From the NCBI RefSeq assembly GCF_026017845.1, contig NZ_CP100416.1:10034338-10098337 (forward strand): a stretch of DNA of 64,000 nucleotides, read 5' to 3'. Position 1 is the first letter of the stretch, and each line of letters opens with the position of its first letter. This document shows, piece by piece, positions 51,926 through 59,945 of the stretch. The stretch comes from Amycolatopsis mediterranei. GTDB taxonomy: Bacteria > Actinomycetota > Actinomycetes > Mycobacteriales > Pseudonocardiaceae. Position numbers and translations under genes: made by a program. A model generated the notes under the pieces. The model had not been told where the DNA came from, ran no database searches, and saw only the letters and a program-made list of their open reading frames with translations.

Positions 51926-52040
51926 TCCACAGGGGTCGGCGGATGTGGACAACTTCCGGTCGCGGCGGGCGAATGGGCGGTTTTGTCACCCCTCGCCGAT
52001 AGACTGGACTTGGGGACGCCCCCCAGGGAGGGCGGGGGGC
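51926..52040. repeat. 115-bp intergenic repeat, copy A
   Basis: It begins TCCACAG, has ATGTGGACAACTTCCGG, then TTTTGTCACCCC, CGATAGACTGGACTTGGG and ends GACGCCCCCC...GGGGGGC. The same order of blocks in the same total length occurs at 57683-57797. TGTGGACAA is the reverse complement of the actinobacterial DnaA-box-like TTGTCCACA. It fills the gap between converging WYL and SDR genes. Confidence 0.8.
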
Positions 52041-52044
52041 CGTG

Positions 52045-52947
52045 TCAGCGGTAGCCGGTGGTGTCCGCAGGCTTTCCGGCGTCCGCCACCTCGGTCATGT
52101 ACCGCCACGCATCCGGCCTGCTGCCGTCCACGTCATCCACTCCGTACTCCTTCGCCAGCTGCCCGCTGCTCACCGTCTGCCCGCTCCACCGGTCCCGCTC
52201 GGGGTCCGCTGCCAAGGCCACCACCGTTCGCCCGCAGAACGTCGGTGTCTCCGAAATCGCGAAGTGCGGCACGCGCTCGCAAGCGTCGCGCCAGTTCTCC
52301 TCCGTCACCCCGTAGATCTCCAGCATCGCCTCCGACCGCAGGTACCCCGGCGTGAACGCGACCGCAGCCGCCCCGAAAGAAGCCAGCTCGGCCGCTTCGC
52401 CGATCGCCAGCAGGTGCGCCGACGCCTTCGCCAGATAGAACGGCAGCGACGTGCCGACCCGGTACTTCGCGTTGTACTCGGCCGTCCCGTCGGTCAGCTC
52501 GACGACCAGCCCGCCCGGACGGCCGATCAGCAGCGGGAGCAGGTAGTGGCTGGTGATCAGGTGCGCGTCGATGCCGAGGCGGATCATCCGCAGACCCGCG
52601 TCGAGGTCGTGCTCCCACACCGGCTTGCCCCAGCCCAGGTGCCGGTCGCCGCCCCAGAGGCCATCGATCAGGATGTCGAGGCGTTCGATGCGCTTGGCCA
52701 GGGCCTCGACCTCGGCCGGGACCAGGTGGTCGACGCGGATCGCTTCCGCCGCACCGCCTGCCCGCTCGATCAGCTCAGCCGTCTCCTCGATCGTCTCCGG
52801 ACGGTCCACTTCGGACCGTCCGGCGCGCGTGGTCCGGCCGGTCACGTACACGAAGGCGCCCGCGCGGCCCAGTTCGACGGCGATCGCCCGGCTCGCGCCG
52901 CGCGTGCCGCCCGCCACCAGGGCGACTTTTCCGGAAAGTTCGTTCAT
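52045..52947 (-). CDS. Short-chain dehydrogenase/reductase
   Basis: The 300-residue protein starts MNELSGKVALVAGGTRGASR (Rossmann GxxxGxx loop). RLDILIDGLWGG is in place of the usual NNAG region, and the catalytic pattern YLAKAS fits YxxxK. It would be an NAD(P)-dependent oxidoreductase of unknown substrate. C-terminal extension of about 60 residues with W-rich motifs. Its start is only 37 bp from the truncated DedA frame on the other strand. Confidence 0.85.
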   Translation of the reverse strand: MNELSGKVALVAGGTRGASRAIAVELGRAGAFVYVTGRTTRAGRSEVDRPETIEETAELIERAGGAAEAIRVDHLVPAEVEALAKRIERLDILIDGLWGGDRHLGWGKPVWEHDLDAGLRMIRLGIDAHLITSHYLLPLLIGRPGGLVVELTDGTAEYNAKYRVGTSLPFYLAKASAHLLAIGEAAELASFGAAAVAFTPGYLRSEAMLEIYGVTEENWRDACERVPHFAISETPTFCGRTVVALAADPERDRWSGQTVSSGQLAKEYGVDDVDGSRPDAWRYMTEVADAGKPADTTGYR

Positions 52948-52984
52948 GCGCCCAGCCTCGCGGCGAACCATGACAACTCCTGGC

Positions 52985-53374
52985 ATGGTTTCGGGCAGTC
53001 TGTGGGGCCGGTTCGGTGGCCGGGCGGCGCTGGACCGGCTGAGCCGGCGGAAGAAGATCGCCGCCGGCCTCGGCTGGCTCGACGGGCGGCTGCAGCGCCA
53101 TCCCCGGCCGGTGCTGGTGGTCGCCCGCTGGCTGCCGTCGGGCGGAACGCTCGGCGCCCTCCTCGCCGGATCGCTCCGGTGGCCGATGACGGAGTTCTTC
53201 ACCGCCTCGGCCGTCGGCGTCACGCTCTGGACGTCGTACGTGGCCTTCCTCGGCTACGCCGGCGGCCGGATCGTCACCGAACCCGGGATCAGCCCGCTGC
53301 TCTCCCTGGCCGTGGCCCTGATCCTGGGTTCGGTGATCACCTACAGCGTGAAACACAGCGTCAAAGCGACTTGA
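52985..53374 (+). pseudogene. DedA/SNARE-associated membrane protein, N-terminally truncated
   Basis: The frame gives a protein of about 129 residues that matches only the second half of DedA: FGGRAALDRLSRRKKIAAGLG, VVARWLPSGGTLGALLAGSL, TEFFTASAVGVTLWTSYVAF and a C-terminal hydrophobic helix. The first membrane helices and re-entrant loop of a full protein (about 200-220, as in the intact DedA at 56578) are missing. ATG 52985 or 52970 may allow expression of the fragment. It overlaps the convergent peroxiredoxin gene by 14 bp. Confidence 0.6.
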
Positions 53375-53981
53375 CCGCTTCCAGGATTTCCACCGGCTCG
53401 GTCCGCGTGACGAAGTCCGGGTGGACGTCGATGTAGCGGATCACGCGGTCCTGATCGACCACGACGACCGCCGGGTGCACCAGCTCCCAGCTGCCGTTGA
53501 CCTTCTCGAGGTCCGTGCCGAGCGCCTCCATGGCCTCCCGCACGGGCTGGGACACCGGGTAGCTCAGCCCGAGCCCACGCGCGACCGTGCTGCCGACGTC
53601 CGAAAGCACCGGGAACGCCAGGTCTTCGAACGGCACCGAGCCGTCCGGCTGCTGTGGGCTGATCGCGGCCAGCGTCGCGCCGTACTTCTCCAGCTCTGGG
53701 AGGACTTCCTGCTGGTAGGTGCGCAGGGTCAGGTTGCAGTACGGGCACCACTGGCCGCGGTAGAACACGAGCACCGCCGGCCCGACCGCGACCAGCTCGC
53801 CGAGGCTCGTCAGCTTCCCGTCGGCCCCGGGGAGCTCGAAGTTCTCGATCCGGGCGCCCACCTGGGAGACATCCGGGTTCCCGGCCCGGCGGCGGTCGGC
53901 GTCGAGGACCGCGAAGACCTCCGCCGGCAGTGCGCCGCGGGCGTGGTCGTTGATCCCGGTCAGGGCGTTCTGGAGTGTCAT
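53361..53981 (-). CDS. AhpC/TSA-type peroxiredoxin
   Basis: The 206-residue protein has VLVFYRGQWCPYCNLTLRTY with the peroxidatic Cys in a CPYC motif, FPVLSDVGSTVARGLGL and a conserved C-terminal PDFVTRTEP. It reduces peroxides with thiol partners. ATG 53981 lies in front of the operator cluster at 53999-54041, shared with the divergent TetR gene, which therefore likely controls it. Confidence 0.92.
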   Translation of the reverse strand: MTLQNALTGINDHARGALPAEVFAVLDADRRRAGNPDVSQVGARIENFELPGADGKLTSLGELVAVGPAVLVFYRGQWCPYCNLTLRTYQQEVLPELEKYGATLAAISPQQPDGSVPFEDLAFPVLSDVGSTVARGLGLSYPVSQPVREAMEALGTDLEKVNGSWELVHPAVVVVDQDRVIRYIDVHPDFVTRTEPVEILEAVKSL

Positions 53982-53998
53982 GAAATCCCCCTAATGGT

Positions 53999-54041
53999 TG
54001 TACTGATCGGTACAGTGAGGCGAACTGTACTATCCAGTACA
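53999..54041. promoter_or_regulatory. Two operator copies between peroxiredoxin and TetR genes
   Basis: TGTAC-N6-GTACA (53999-54014) and TGTACT-ATCC-AGTACA (54026-54041) are both perfect inverted repeats with the common half TGTAC. The second reaches the start codon of the TetR gene. The divergent layout suggests the TetR protein represses both genes. Confidence 0.7.
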
Positions 54042-54643
54042 TGGAGACGCAAGCGGCTTCGACCCCACGCGGCAAGCGGACCCGCGAGGCGATCGTCGAT
54101 GCGGCGGCCACGCTGATGTACGTCGACGGCGTCGCGGGCACGAGCGTCGACAAGGTGCTCGCCGCGAGCGGGGCCGGGAAATCGCAGATGTACCACTACT
54201 TCAAGAACAAGGAACAGCTGGTCGAGGCCGTGATCGACCGCTACCTCGAGCAGATCCTCGGCAACCAGCCGGCGATCTTCACGCTGGCCTCGTGGGCCGA
54301 TCTGGAGACGTGGACCGAGCAGCTGCTGGACGTTCACCGCCGCGCGGGCGCGCCGATCGCCTGCCCGCTGGGCAACCTCGCCGGCGAAGTGGGCGACAAC
54401 CCGAAGCTCGCGCCGCTGGTCGACCAGGCCTACCGGACGTGGGAGTCCCACCTGGCGCGCGGGCTGAAAACATTGCAGGACAACGGGGAGCTCGCCGTCG
54501 ACGCCGATCCGGCGCGGCTGGCGCAGGCGGCGATGACGTCCGTCCAAGGTGGACTGCTGCTGGCGCACATCCGGCACGACCTCACGGCGCTGGAGGACGC
54601 GCTCGGGATCGCGCTCGCGTACCTGCGCGGCTTCAAGCGGTGA
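54041..54643 (+). CDS. TetR-family regulator (divergent from peroxiredoxin)
   Basis: The 200-residue protein has a TetR HTH (TREAIVDAAATLMYVDGVAG and TSVDKVLAASGAGKSQMYHYFKNKEQLVEAVI, residues about 14-60). The ligand region has GAPIACPLGNLAGE. The operator pair at 53999-54041 reaches its ATG. It presumably controls the peroxiredoxin and itself. Its 3' end overlaps the convergent LysR gene by 11 bp. Confidence 0.92.
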   Translation: METQAASTPRGKRTREAIVDAAATLMYVDGVAGTSVDKVLAASGAGKSQMYHYFKNKEQLVEAVIDRYLEQILGNQPAIFTLASWADLETWTEQLLDVHRRAGAPIACPLGNLAGEVGDNPKLAPLVDQAYRTWESHLARGLKTLQDNGELAVDADPARLAQAAMTSVQGGLLLAHIRHDLTALEDALGIALAYLRGFKR

Positions 54644-55601
54644 GCTGAGCGACTTCCGCGCGCAGTTCCTCGATCACCTGGGCCACCGCCGGGCGCCGGC
54701 GGGCGCCCGTCCGGCAGACCGCCTCCACCAGCCGGGCCGCGCGGATGCCGGCGAGCGGCCGCCCAACCAGCCCGCTGCCCTGCCATCCGGGGCTTCTCCC
54801 CGGGCCGGGGGCTCCGCCGCCCGGACCCTCGAAAGACGCCGTGGACCAGGTGCCCATCGTGTACCGCGGCAGGAGCGCGATGCCGTGGCCGGCGGCGACC
54901 AGCCGCTCGGTGATCCGGAAGTCGTTGATCCGCTGCACCACGACCGGCCGCACGCCGGTGCGGATGGTCAGCGAGCGCAGCACGTCGTCCACCGGGAAGC
55001 CGAAGTCGACGCTGATCCAGCGTTCGTCCGCGAGATCCGCCAGCTCCACGCGGCGCTGGTTCGCCAGCCGGTGCCCGGCCGGCAGCGCGACGTCGAGCGG
55101 TTCGCGCAGCAGCGGCACCACCTCGAGGCGGCTCGAGGCGAACTCCGGCGCGTGCTCGTCGCGGTGCGCCACGACGATGTCGTAGTCCGCCACCAGCCCG
55201 GGCACCTCTGGCGGCGTCATGTCGACGTCCCGGACGTCGATCTCCAGGCCGTCGTACCCGGCGACCCGGGTCAGCAGGCCCGGCAGCAGCATCAGGCCGG
55301 CCGACTGGAAGATCGCGATCCGCACCCGCCCGCGCGGCGCGCTGCGGTAGGTGTCCAATTCGGACTCGGCCCGCTCGAGCGCGGCGAGCACCTCGTCGGC
55401 GCGGGCGACCAGCGCGCGGCCCGCGTCGGTCAGCCGCAGGCCACGACCCGCCGGCTCGGTGAGCGGCAGGCCGACCTCCCGCTGCAGCGCGCGCAGCTGC
55501 TGCGAGACCGCGGACGGCGTGCAGTGCAGCGCCCGCGCGGCCGCCGTCACGCTCCCGCGGTCGGCGAATTCCCGCAGCGTGCGCAGCCGGCCCAGATCCA
55601 C
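54633..55601 (-). CDS. LysR-family regulator
   Basis: The 322-residue protein has the LysR N-terminal HTH (LRTLREFADRGSVTAAARAL, TPSAVSQQLRALQREVG) and a periplasmic-binding-protein-like effector domain with VRIAIFQSAGLMLLPGLL. GTG 55601. It is divergent from the EamA permease gene by 86 bp and so probably regulates it, a common LysR-EamA pairing. Near residue 245 a Gly/Pro-rich insertion (EGPGGGAPGPGRSPGWQGS) interrupts the second lobe. Confidence 0.9.
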   Translation of the reverse strand: MDLGRLRTLREFADRGSVTAAARALHCTPSAVSQQLRALQREVGLPLTEPAGRGLRLTDAGRALVARADEVLAALERAESELDTYRSAPRGRVRIAIFQSAGLMLLPGLLTRVAGYDGLEIDVRDVDMTPPEVPGLVADYDIVVAHRDEHAPEFASSRLEVVPLLREPLDVALPAGHRLANQRRVELADLADERWISVDFGFPVDDVLRSLTIRTGVRPVVVQRINDFRITERLVAAGHGIALLPRYTMGTWSTASFEGPGGGAPGPGRSPGWQGSGLVGRPLAGIRAARLVEAVCRTGARRRPAVAQVIEELRAEVAQLTA

Positions 55602-55687
55602 GCCGCCACTGTACTTGAAGCACTGCTACAAGGTTCCTGCAGATATTCTCGCTGGTCCTTCACGGTCCTCGTTGTCACAGTGGAGGC

Positions 55688-56581
55688 ATGCCCGCCCGTG
55701 ATCGCCTGCTCGCCGTGCTCGTCGCCGTCCTCTGGGGCCTCAACTTCCTGGCCATTCACGCCACGCTCGGCCAGTTCCCGCCGGTGTTCGCGGGCGCGCT
55801 GCGGTTCGCCGTGATCGCCGTCCCGACGATCCTGTTCGTGCCGTGGCCGAAGGTGCCGGTGCGGCACCTGCTCGGGTACGGCCTCGGCTTCGGCACCGGC
55901 CAGTTCGCGTTCCTGTTCATCGCGATGGACACCGGCATGCCGACCGGGCTCGCGTCGCTGGTGCTGCAGGCGTCGGCGCCGTTCACGGTGCTGCTCGGCG
56001 CCGTCTTCCTGGGCGAACGCGTCACGCCGCACCAGCTGGCCGGCATCGCGCTGGCGGTGGCCGGGATGGCCGCGATCGCGTGGCAGCGGTCCGGGCACGC
56101 CGCGCTGCTGCCGATGGTGCTGACCTTGCTGGCCGCGCTGAGCTGGGCGTTCGGCAACCTGAGCACGCGCAAGGCCAAGCCGGACAACCCGCTGCATTTC
56201 ACGCTGTGGATGTCGGTGGTGCCGCCGCTGCCGATGTTCGCGCTTTCGCTGGTCATGGAGGGGCCGGCCGCGCAGTGGCGTTCGCTGACGACGCTCGGGA
56301 CGCCGACCGGGCTGACCGCGCTGGGCGGGCTGACCTACGTGGTGCTGATCGGCACGGTCGTCGGATCGGGCCTGTGGACGACGCTGATGCGCCGCAACCC
56401 GGCCGGCGTGGTTTCGCCGTTCTCGCTGCTGGTGCCGGTGGTCGGGCTGACGGCGTCGTTCCTGCTGCTGGGCGAGCGGCCGACCTGGCTGGAGGTCGGC
56501 GCCGCCGTGGTCGTGATCGCCGGCGTGCTGCTCGGGTCCGTGCGACGGCCCGCGCGCAAGCCCGAGCTCGTCGCGGTCTAG
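55688..56581 (+). CDS. EamA/DMT-family permease
   Basis: The 297-residue protein has ten hydrophobic segments in two EamA repeats (LLAVLVAVLWGLNFLAIHAT and TLLAALSWAFGNLSTRKAKP; PSFSLLVPVVGLTASFLLLG-like second repeat end). It belongs to the drug/metabolite transporter superfamily and exports amino acids or metabolites. It is divergent from a LysR gene that may sense the substrate. Its stop overlaps the DedA gene end by 4 bp. Confidence 0.9.
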   Translation: MPARDRLLAVLVAVLWGLNFLAIHATLGQFPPVFAGALRFAVIAVPTILFVPWPKVPVRHLLGYGLGFGTGQFAFLFIAMDTGMPTGLASLVLQASAPFTVLLGAVFLGERVTPHQLAGIALAVAGMAAIAWQRSGHAALLPMVLTLLAALSWAFGNLSTRKAKPDNPLHFTLWMSVVPPLPMFALSLVMEGPAAQWRSLTTLGTPTGLTALGGLTYVVLIGTVVGSGLWTTLMRRNPAGVVSPFSLLVPVVGLTASFLLLGERPTWLEVGAAVVVIAGVLLGSVRRPARKPELVAV

Positions 56582-57219
56582 GCGGCGGTCTCTTCCTGCT
56601 TTTCCTCTTTTTCGGCGTGGTCGCGACCGAGGCGCTTCTTCATGACGAGGAAGACGACGACACCGAGGACGATGGCGGCGATCAGGCCGTACTTGGAGAA
56701 GTCGCCGAGCCATTTTTCGGCGGCCTCCCCGACGTAGTAGATGAGGGCGGTCGTGCCGCCGGCCCAGGCGATGCCGCCGAGCGCGTTGGCGAACAGGAAC
56801 TTCGGGTAGTGCATGCGCAGCGACCCGGCGAGCGGACCGGCGAGGATGCGCAGGAACGCGATGAACCGGCCGAAGAACACGGCCCACATGCCGCGTTTGT
56901 TGAAAATCCGTTCGGCGTTGGCGATGTGCGTCGGCCCGAAGTGCTTCGGGAATTTCCGCCCCGCCCAGGCGAACAGCCGCTGCCCGCCGGTTTTCCCGAT
57001 GAAGTAGCCGATGCTGTCACCGACGATGGCACCGGCACTGGCCACGGCGCCGACCCACAGCGGGCTCAGGTTGGGGTGGCTCAGGGTGAGCAAGGCCGCG
57101 CTGACCAGCACCACCTCGCCAGGCAGCGGGATACCAAGGCTTTCGATCATGATCACCGCGCCGACGATCAGGTACACCGAGATCGGCGGGATCGTCGCCA
57201 GCCACTGGTCGATGTGCAC
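56578..57219 (-). CDS. DedA-family membrane protein
   Basis: The 213-residue protein has the family blocks IESLGIPLPGEVVLVSAALL, GDSIGYFIGKTGGQRLF and FFGRFIAFLRILAGPLAGSLRM, plus a C-terminal hydrophobic helix and a Lys/Glu-rich tail. DedA proteins take part in lipid-carrier flipping (undecaprenyl phosphate) and membrane homeostasis. ATG 57219. It serves as a full-length comparison for the truncated copy at 52985. Confidence 0.93.
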   Translation of the reverse strand: MHIDQWLATIPPISVYLIVGAVIMIESLGIPLPGEVVLVSAALLTLSHPNLSPLWVGAVASAGAIVGDSIGYFIGKTGGQRLFAWAGRKFPKHFGPTHIANAERIFNKRGMWAVFFGRFIAFLRILAGPLAGSLRMHYPKFLFANALGGIAWAGGTTALIYYVGEAAEKWLGDFSKYGLIAAIVLGVVVFLVMKKRLGRDHAEKEEKQEETAA

Positions 57220-57576
57220 AGCCCGTACCCCCTGCTACCAACGTCGGAAATGGTGTTCGCAGTCCAAAGCGTACCGGGGGCGCCCACGCGAGGCGGCATC
57301 CTCAGGTATTGACCGGGGTACGACTTAGGTCGGGGGTAACCCAGCGAACACCCTCGATACCGAACACACCTCCCCTGCCAACCCGCATCGAGCGCACCTC
57401 CCCGCCAACCCGAAATCGAGGCCCCCACCAGCCAGCCCGACACCGAGCACACCCCCCTGCCAACCCGATACGCAGCCGCATCAGCGGCCGGCACGCCGGG
57501 TCAAGGCACGCTTTCCCGCCTTTACGCGGCGTGCCGGCCGTTGAACAATCCGGCGTTCGGGTCGGCGGAAGGGCAC
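57220..57576. repeat. Intergenic region with four 27-28-bp tandem units
   Basis: Between 57361 and 57471 lie four imperfect units (57361-57388, 57389-57416, 57417-57443, 57444-57471) with the core CGAGC.CACC.CCC followed by GCCAACCCG and a short AT end. The first 140 bp of the region include the DedA promoter. No gene is evident. Confidence 0.65.
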
Positions 57577-57659
57577 CACACGTAACTGCCGGGGCGTCAC
57601 ACGTGACTGCCGAGGCATCACACGTGATTGCGGAGGCATCACACCTGATGACGAGGCAT
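57577..57659. repeat. 21-bp tandem repeat, about four units
   Basis: Units 57577-57597, 57598-57618, 57619-57639 and 57640-57659 each read CACACGT-ACTGCCG-GGC-T with few changes. The CACGTG core is palindromic in the middle units. The period equals seven codons, but neither strand gives a credible protein. Confidence 0.7.
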
Positions 57660-57682
57660 CTGCCAGCAGCCGATCAGAGTTA

Positions 57683-57797
57683 TCCACAGAACCCACCCCC
57701 ATGTGGACAACTCCGGCCCCCGACCCCCGATCTGCGGGTTTTGACAGGACCCCCCGATAGAATGGACTTGGGCACGCCCCCCGGGAGGGTGGGGAGC
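57683..57797. repeat. 115-bp intergenic repeat, copy B
   Basis: It runs TCCACAG, ATGTGGACAACTCCGG, GTTTTGACAGGACC, CGATAGAATGGACTTGGG, ACGCCCCCC and GGGAGGGTGGGGAGC. It shares block order and length with copy A at 51926-52040. Together with the preceding TTA it forms TTATCCACA facing TGTGGACAA, an inverted pair of DnaA-box-like sequences. Confidence 0.8.
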
Positions 57798-57835
57798 TGC
57801 TCGGGGGCCGGGAAGCTGCACAGGGACAACAGCAC

Positions 57836-58267
57836 TCACGGCTTCAGGTCCACCGCCGCCCGCAGGGTTCCGTCCATGTAGAACGGCGTCGAATCATGCA
57901 CGTGGGTGATCCGCCACCCACCATCCTCCCGCCGGAAGCACACCGTCGACCTGAACCACAGCTCGAACCCCGCCGGCGCGCCCTTCGGCGTTGTCGACAT
58001 GCGGTTCAGCGCGTGGCTGTACGCGATGTCTCCCCCGATCGTGATCTCCAGGTCGCGGATCTCGTACTCGATCGGGCCCTCGAACGTCTCGAACCACGCC
58101 CGGCGCGCCTCGACGTCGATGACCTCCGCGCCGCGGTGCACCAGCGGGGGCGCCAACGTGAACGCGACCACGTCCGGGGCGTAGTGCGCTCCCAACGTCT
58201 CCGCGTCACGGGTCGCCATCGCCACCTCACGCGCCGCCATCAAGTCGCGGATCTGCTGCTCGCTCAT
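57836..58267 (-). CDS. SnoaL-like (NTF2-fold) protein
   Basis: The 143-residue protein starts MSEQQIRDLMAAREVAMATR and shows the NTF2/SnoaL fold pattern: HYAPDVVAFTLAPPLVHRG, DIAYSHALNRM and VCFRREDGGWRITHVHDS. Members are cyclases, ketosteroid-isomerase-like enzymes or ligand-binding proteins, and no catalytic assignment is safe. It is divergent from the YCII gene (81-bp gap), suggesting shared control. Confidence 0.85.
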   Translation of the reverse strand: MSEQQIRDLMAAREVAMATRDAETLGAHYAPDVVAFTLAPPLVHRGAEVIDVEARRAWFETFEGPIEYEIRDLEITIGGDIAYSHALNRMSTTPKGAPAGFELWFRSTVCFRREDGGWRITHVHDSTPFYMDGTLRAAVDLKP

Positions 58268-58348
58268 GCCATTCTCCTCAACGGTCGGTGTCTGCACGAG
58301 GGACGTAGGCGCCGGCAGGCGGATTTCGACATCCTCGCGGAGGCGAAC

Positions 58349-58705
58349 GTGAAATACGTGGTCCTGATCTACGGCAACCCCCAGTCCCGCAAAGCGTGGG
58401 AAGGCATGAGCGACGAACAGCGGGCCGCCGGGCTGGCCCTCTACCAGCAGCTCAACGATGATCTCGACGCCTCCGGCGAGCGGATCGTCTCCGAACGGCT
58501 CGCCTTCCCGGAGCTCGCCAAGCGGGTGGGTCCACTGGCCACCGACGGGCCCTTCGCCGAGGCCAAGGAGTTCCTCGCCGGCTTCTACCTGCTCGACTGC
58601 GAGAGCGAAGAACGCGCTCTCGAGGTCGCGCGGCGGATCCCGGAAGCCTCCTTCGGGGTGGTCGAGGTGCGGCCGGTGATGGGGCTGCACGGGCCGGAGC
58701 TGTGA
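58349..58705 (+). CDS. YCII/DGPF-domain protein linked to an ECF sigma factor
   Basis: The 118-residue protein has VKYVVLIYGNPQSRKAW and the DGPF box (ATDGPFAEAKEFLAGFYLLD). Genes of this type are characteristically paired with ECF42 sigma factors. The role of the protein is undefined. GTG 58349 follows GCGGAGG. It overlaps the sigma factor GTG by 4 bp (GTGA), so the two are coupled. Confidence 0.9.
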   Translation: MKYVVLIYGNPQSRKAWEGMSDEQRAAGLALYQQLNDDLDASGERIVSERLAFPELAKRVGPLATDGPFAEAKEFLAGFYLLDCESEERALEVARRIPEASFGVVEVRPVMGLHGPEL

Positions 58706-59898
58706 CCGACGTCGAACACCTGCTTCGCGAGCTCGCGCCGCAGGTCCTCGCCGCGCTCGTCCGGCGGTACGGCGGCTTCGACACCTGTGAGGACGCCGTC
58801 CAGGAGGCGCTGCTGGCCGCGTCGCAGCAGTGGCCGGCCGAGGGCGTCCCGGATCACCCGAAAGGCTGGCTGATCACGGCGGCGTCCCGGCGCCGGATCG
58901 AGCAGTGGCGCAGTGAGACCGCGCGGCAGCGGCGTGAAGAAACCGTCGCGCTCGCCGAGCCGCCCGGCAAAGAGCCGGTCAGCGGGGTCGACGACACCTT
59001 GACCTTGCTGCTGCTCTGCTGCCACCCGTCGCTGACGCCGCCATCGCAAGTCGCCCTCACCCTGCGCGCGGTCGGCGGGCTGACGACGGCCGAGATCGCC
59101 CGGGCCTTCCTCGTCCCCGAGGCCACGATCGGCCAGCGCATCAGCCGCGCGAAACAGAAGCTGAAAGGGGAACGGCTCACGAGGGACGACAGCACCGAAC
59201 GGCTGGCCGCGGTGCTGCAGGTGCTCTACCTGATCTTCACCGAGGGCCACACGGCCAGCTCGGGGGACGCGCTGAGCCGCGTCGAGCTGACGACCGAGGC
59301 GATCCGGCTGGTCCGGCAGCTGCGCGGAGGACTTCCGGACGACGGCGAGGTCGCCGGGCTGCTCGCCCTCATGCTGCTGACCGAGGCCCGGCGCCCGGCC
59401 CGCGTCGACGCGACCGGCGCTCTCGTCCCGCTGGCCGAGCAGGACCGCACCCGGTGGAACCGGGCGTTCATCGACGAGGGCGTCGCGCTGATCACGCACG
59501 CACTCGCGACCGCGCCGGTGGGGCCGTACCAGCTGCAGGCGGCAATCGCCGCGGTCCACGACGAGGCCACCACGGCCGGCGAAACCGACTGGGCCGAAAT
59601 CCTCACCCTCTACGACCTGCTGCGGGTCGTGGCACCCGGCCCGATGGTGACGCTGAACCGGGCCGTGGCGTTCGCGCAGGTCCACGGCCCCGAAGCGGGG
59701 CTGGCGGAACTGTCGGAACTGGCCAAGGACCCCGCGCTCGCGAACCACCACCGGGTCGACGCGATCCGCGCGCACCTGCTGGAGCTGTCCGGGGACGCGG
59801 CCGGGGCCCGCGAGGCGTACCTGGCCGCCGCCCGGCGGACGCTGAGCCTGCCGGAACAGGCGTACCTGCAGTCGCGGGCCGCCAAGCTGGAGACGTGA
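58702..59898 (+). CDS. ECF42-like RNA polymerase sigma factor
   Basis: The 398-residue protein has ECF region 2 (GGFDTCEDAVQEALLAASQQW) and region 4 (TPPSQVALTLRAVGGLTTAE, IARAFLVPEATIGQRISRAKQKL). A large C-terminal extension of about 200 residues of helical repeats follows (ALMLLTEARRPAR, YQLQAAIAAVHDEA). That extension plus the YCII partner defines ECF42. No anti-sigma gene is present, consistent with regulation by the extension itself. A terminator follows the stop. Confidence 0.92.
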   Translation: MTDVEHLLRELAPQVLAALVRRYGGFDTCEDAVQEALLAASQQWPAEGVPDHPKGWLITAASRRRIEQWRSETARQRREETVALAEPPGKEPVSGVDDTLTLLLLCCHPSLTPPSQVALTLRAVGGLTTAEIARAFLVPEATIGQRISRAKQKLKGERLTRDDSTERLAAVLQVLYLIFTEGHTASSGDALSRVELTTEAIRLVRQLRGGLPDDGEVAGLLALMLLTEARRPARVDATGALVPLAEQDRTRWNRAFIDEGVALITHALATAPVGPYQLQAAIAAVHDEATTAGETDWAEILTLYDLLRVVAPGPMVTLNRAVAFAQVHGPEAGLAELSELAKDPALANHHRVDAIRAHLLELSGDAAGAREAYLAAARRTLSLPEQAYLQSRAAKLET

Positions 59899-59900
59899 GA

Positions 59901-59932
59901 ACGGCCGGCCGGGACAACGCCCGGCCGGCCGT
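59901..59932. terminator. Bidirectional terminator
   Basis: ACGGCCGGCCGGG (59901-59913) pairs exactly with CCCGGCCGGCCGT (59920-59932) on a 6-base loop. It lies between the converging sigma factor and ABC transporter genes. Confidence 0.9.
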
Positions 59933-59945
59933 CAGCTTCGGAGCC

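Noticed and set aside
51926..52040. Replication origin from DnaA-box-like TGTGGACAA
   Set aside because: Only one or two such boxes occur in each copy, without dnaA/dnaN context or an AT-rich unwinding region.
57361..57659. Tandem repeats as a CRISPR array
   Set aside because: The units are directly adjacent without unique spacers and no cas genes are near.
57309..57881. Plus frame with a seven-residue repeat
   Set aside because: It only translates the 21-bp tandem repeat, overlaps the 115-bp element and the end of the SnoaL-like gene, and has no ribosome site.
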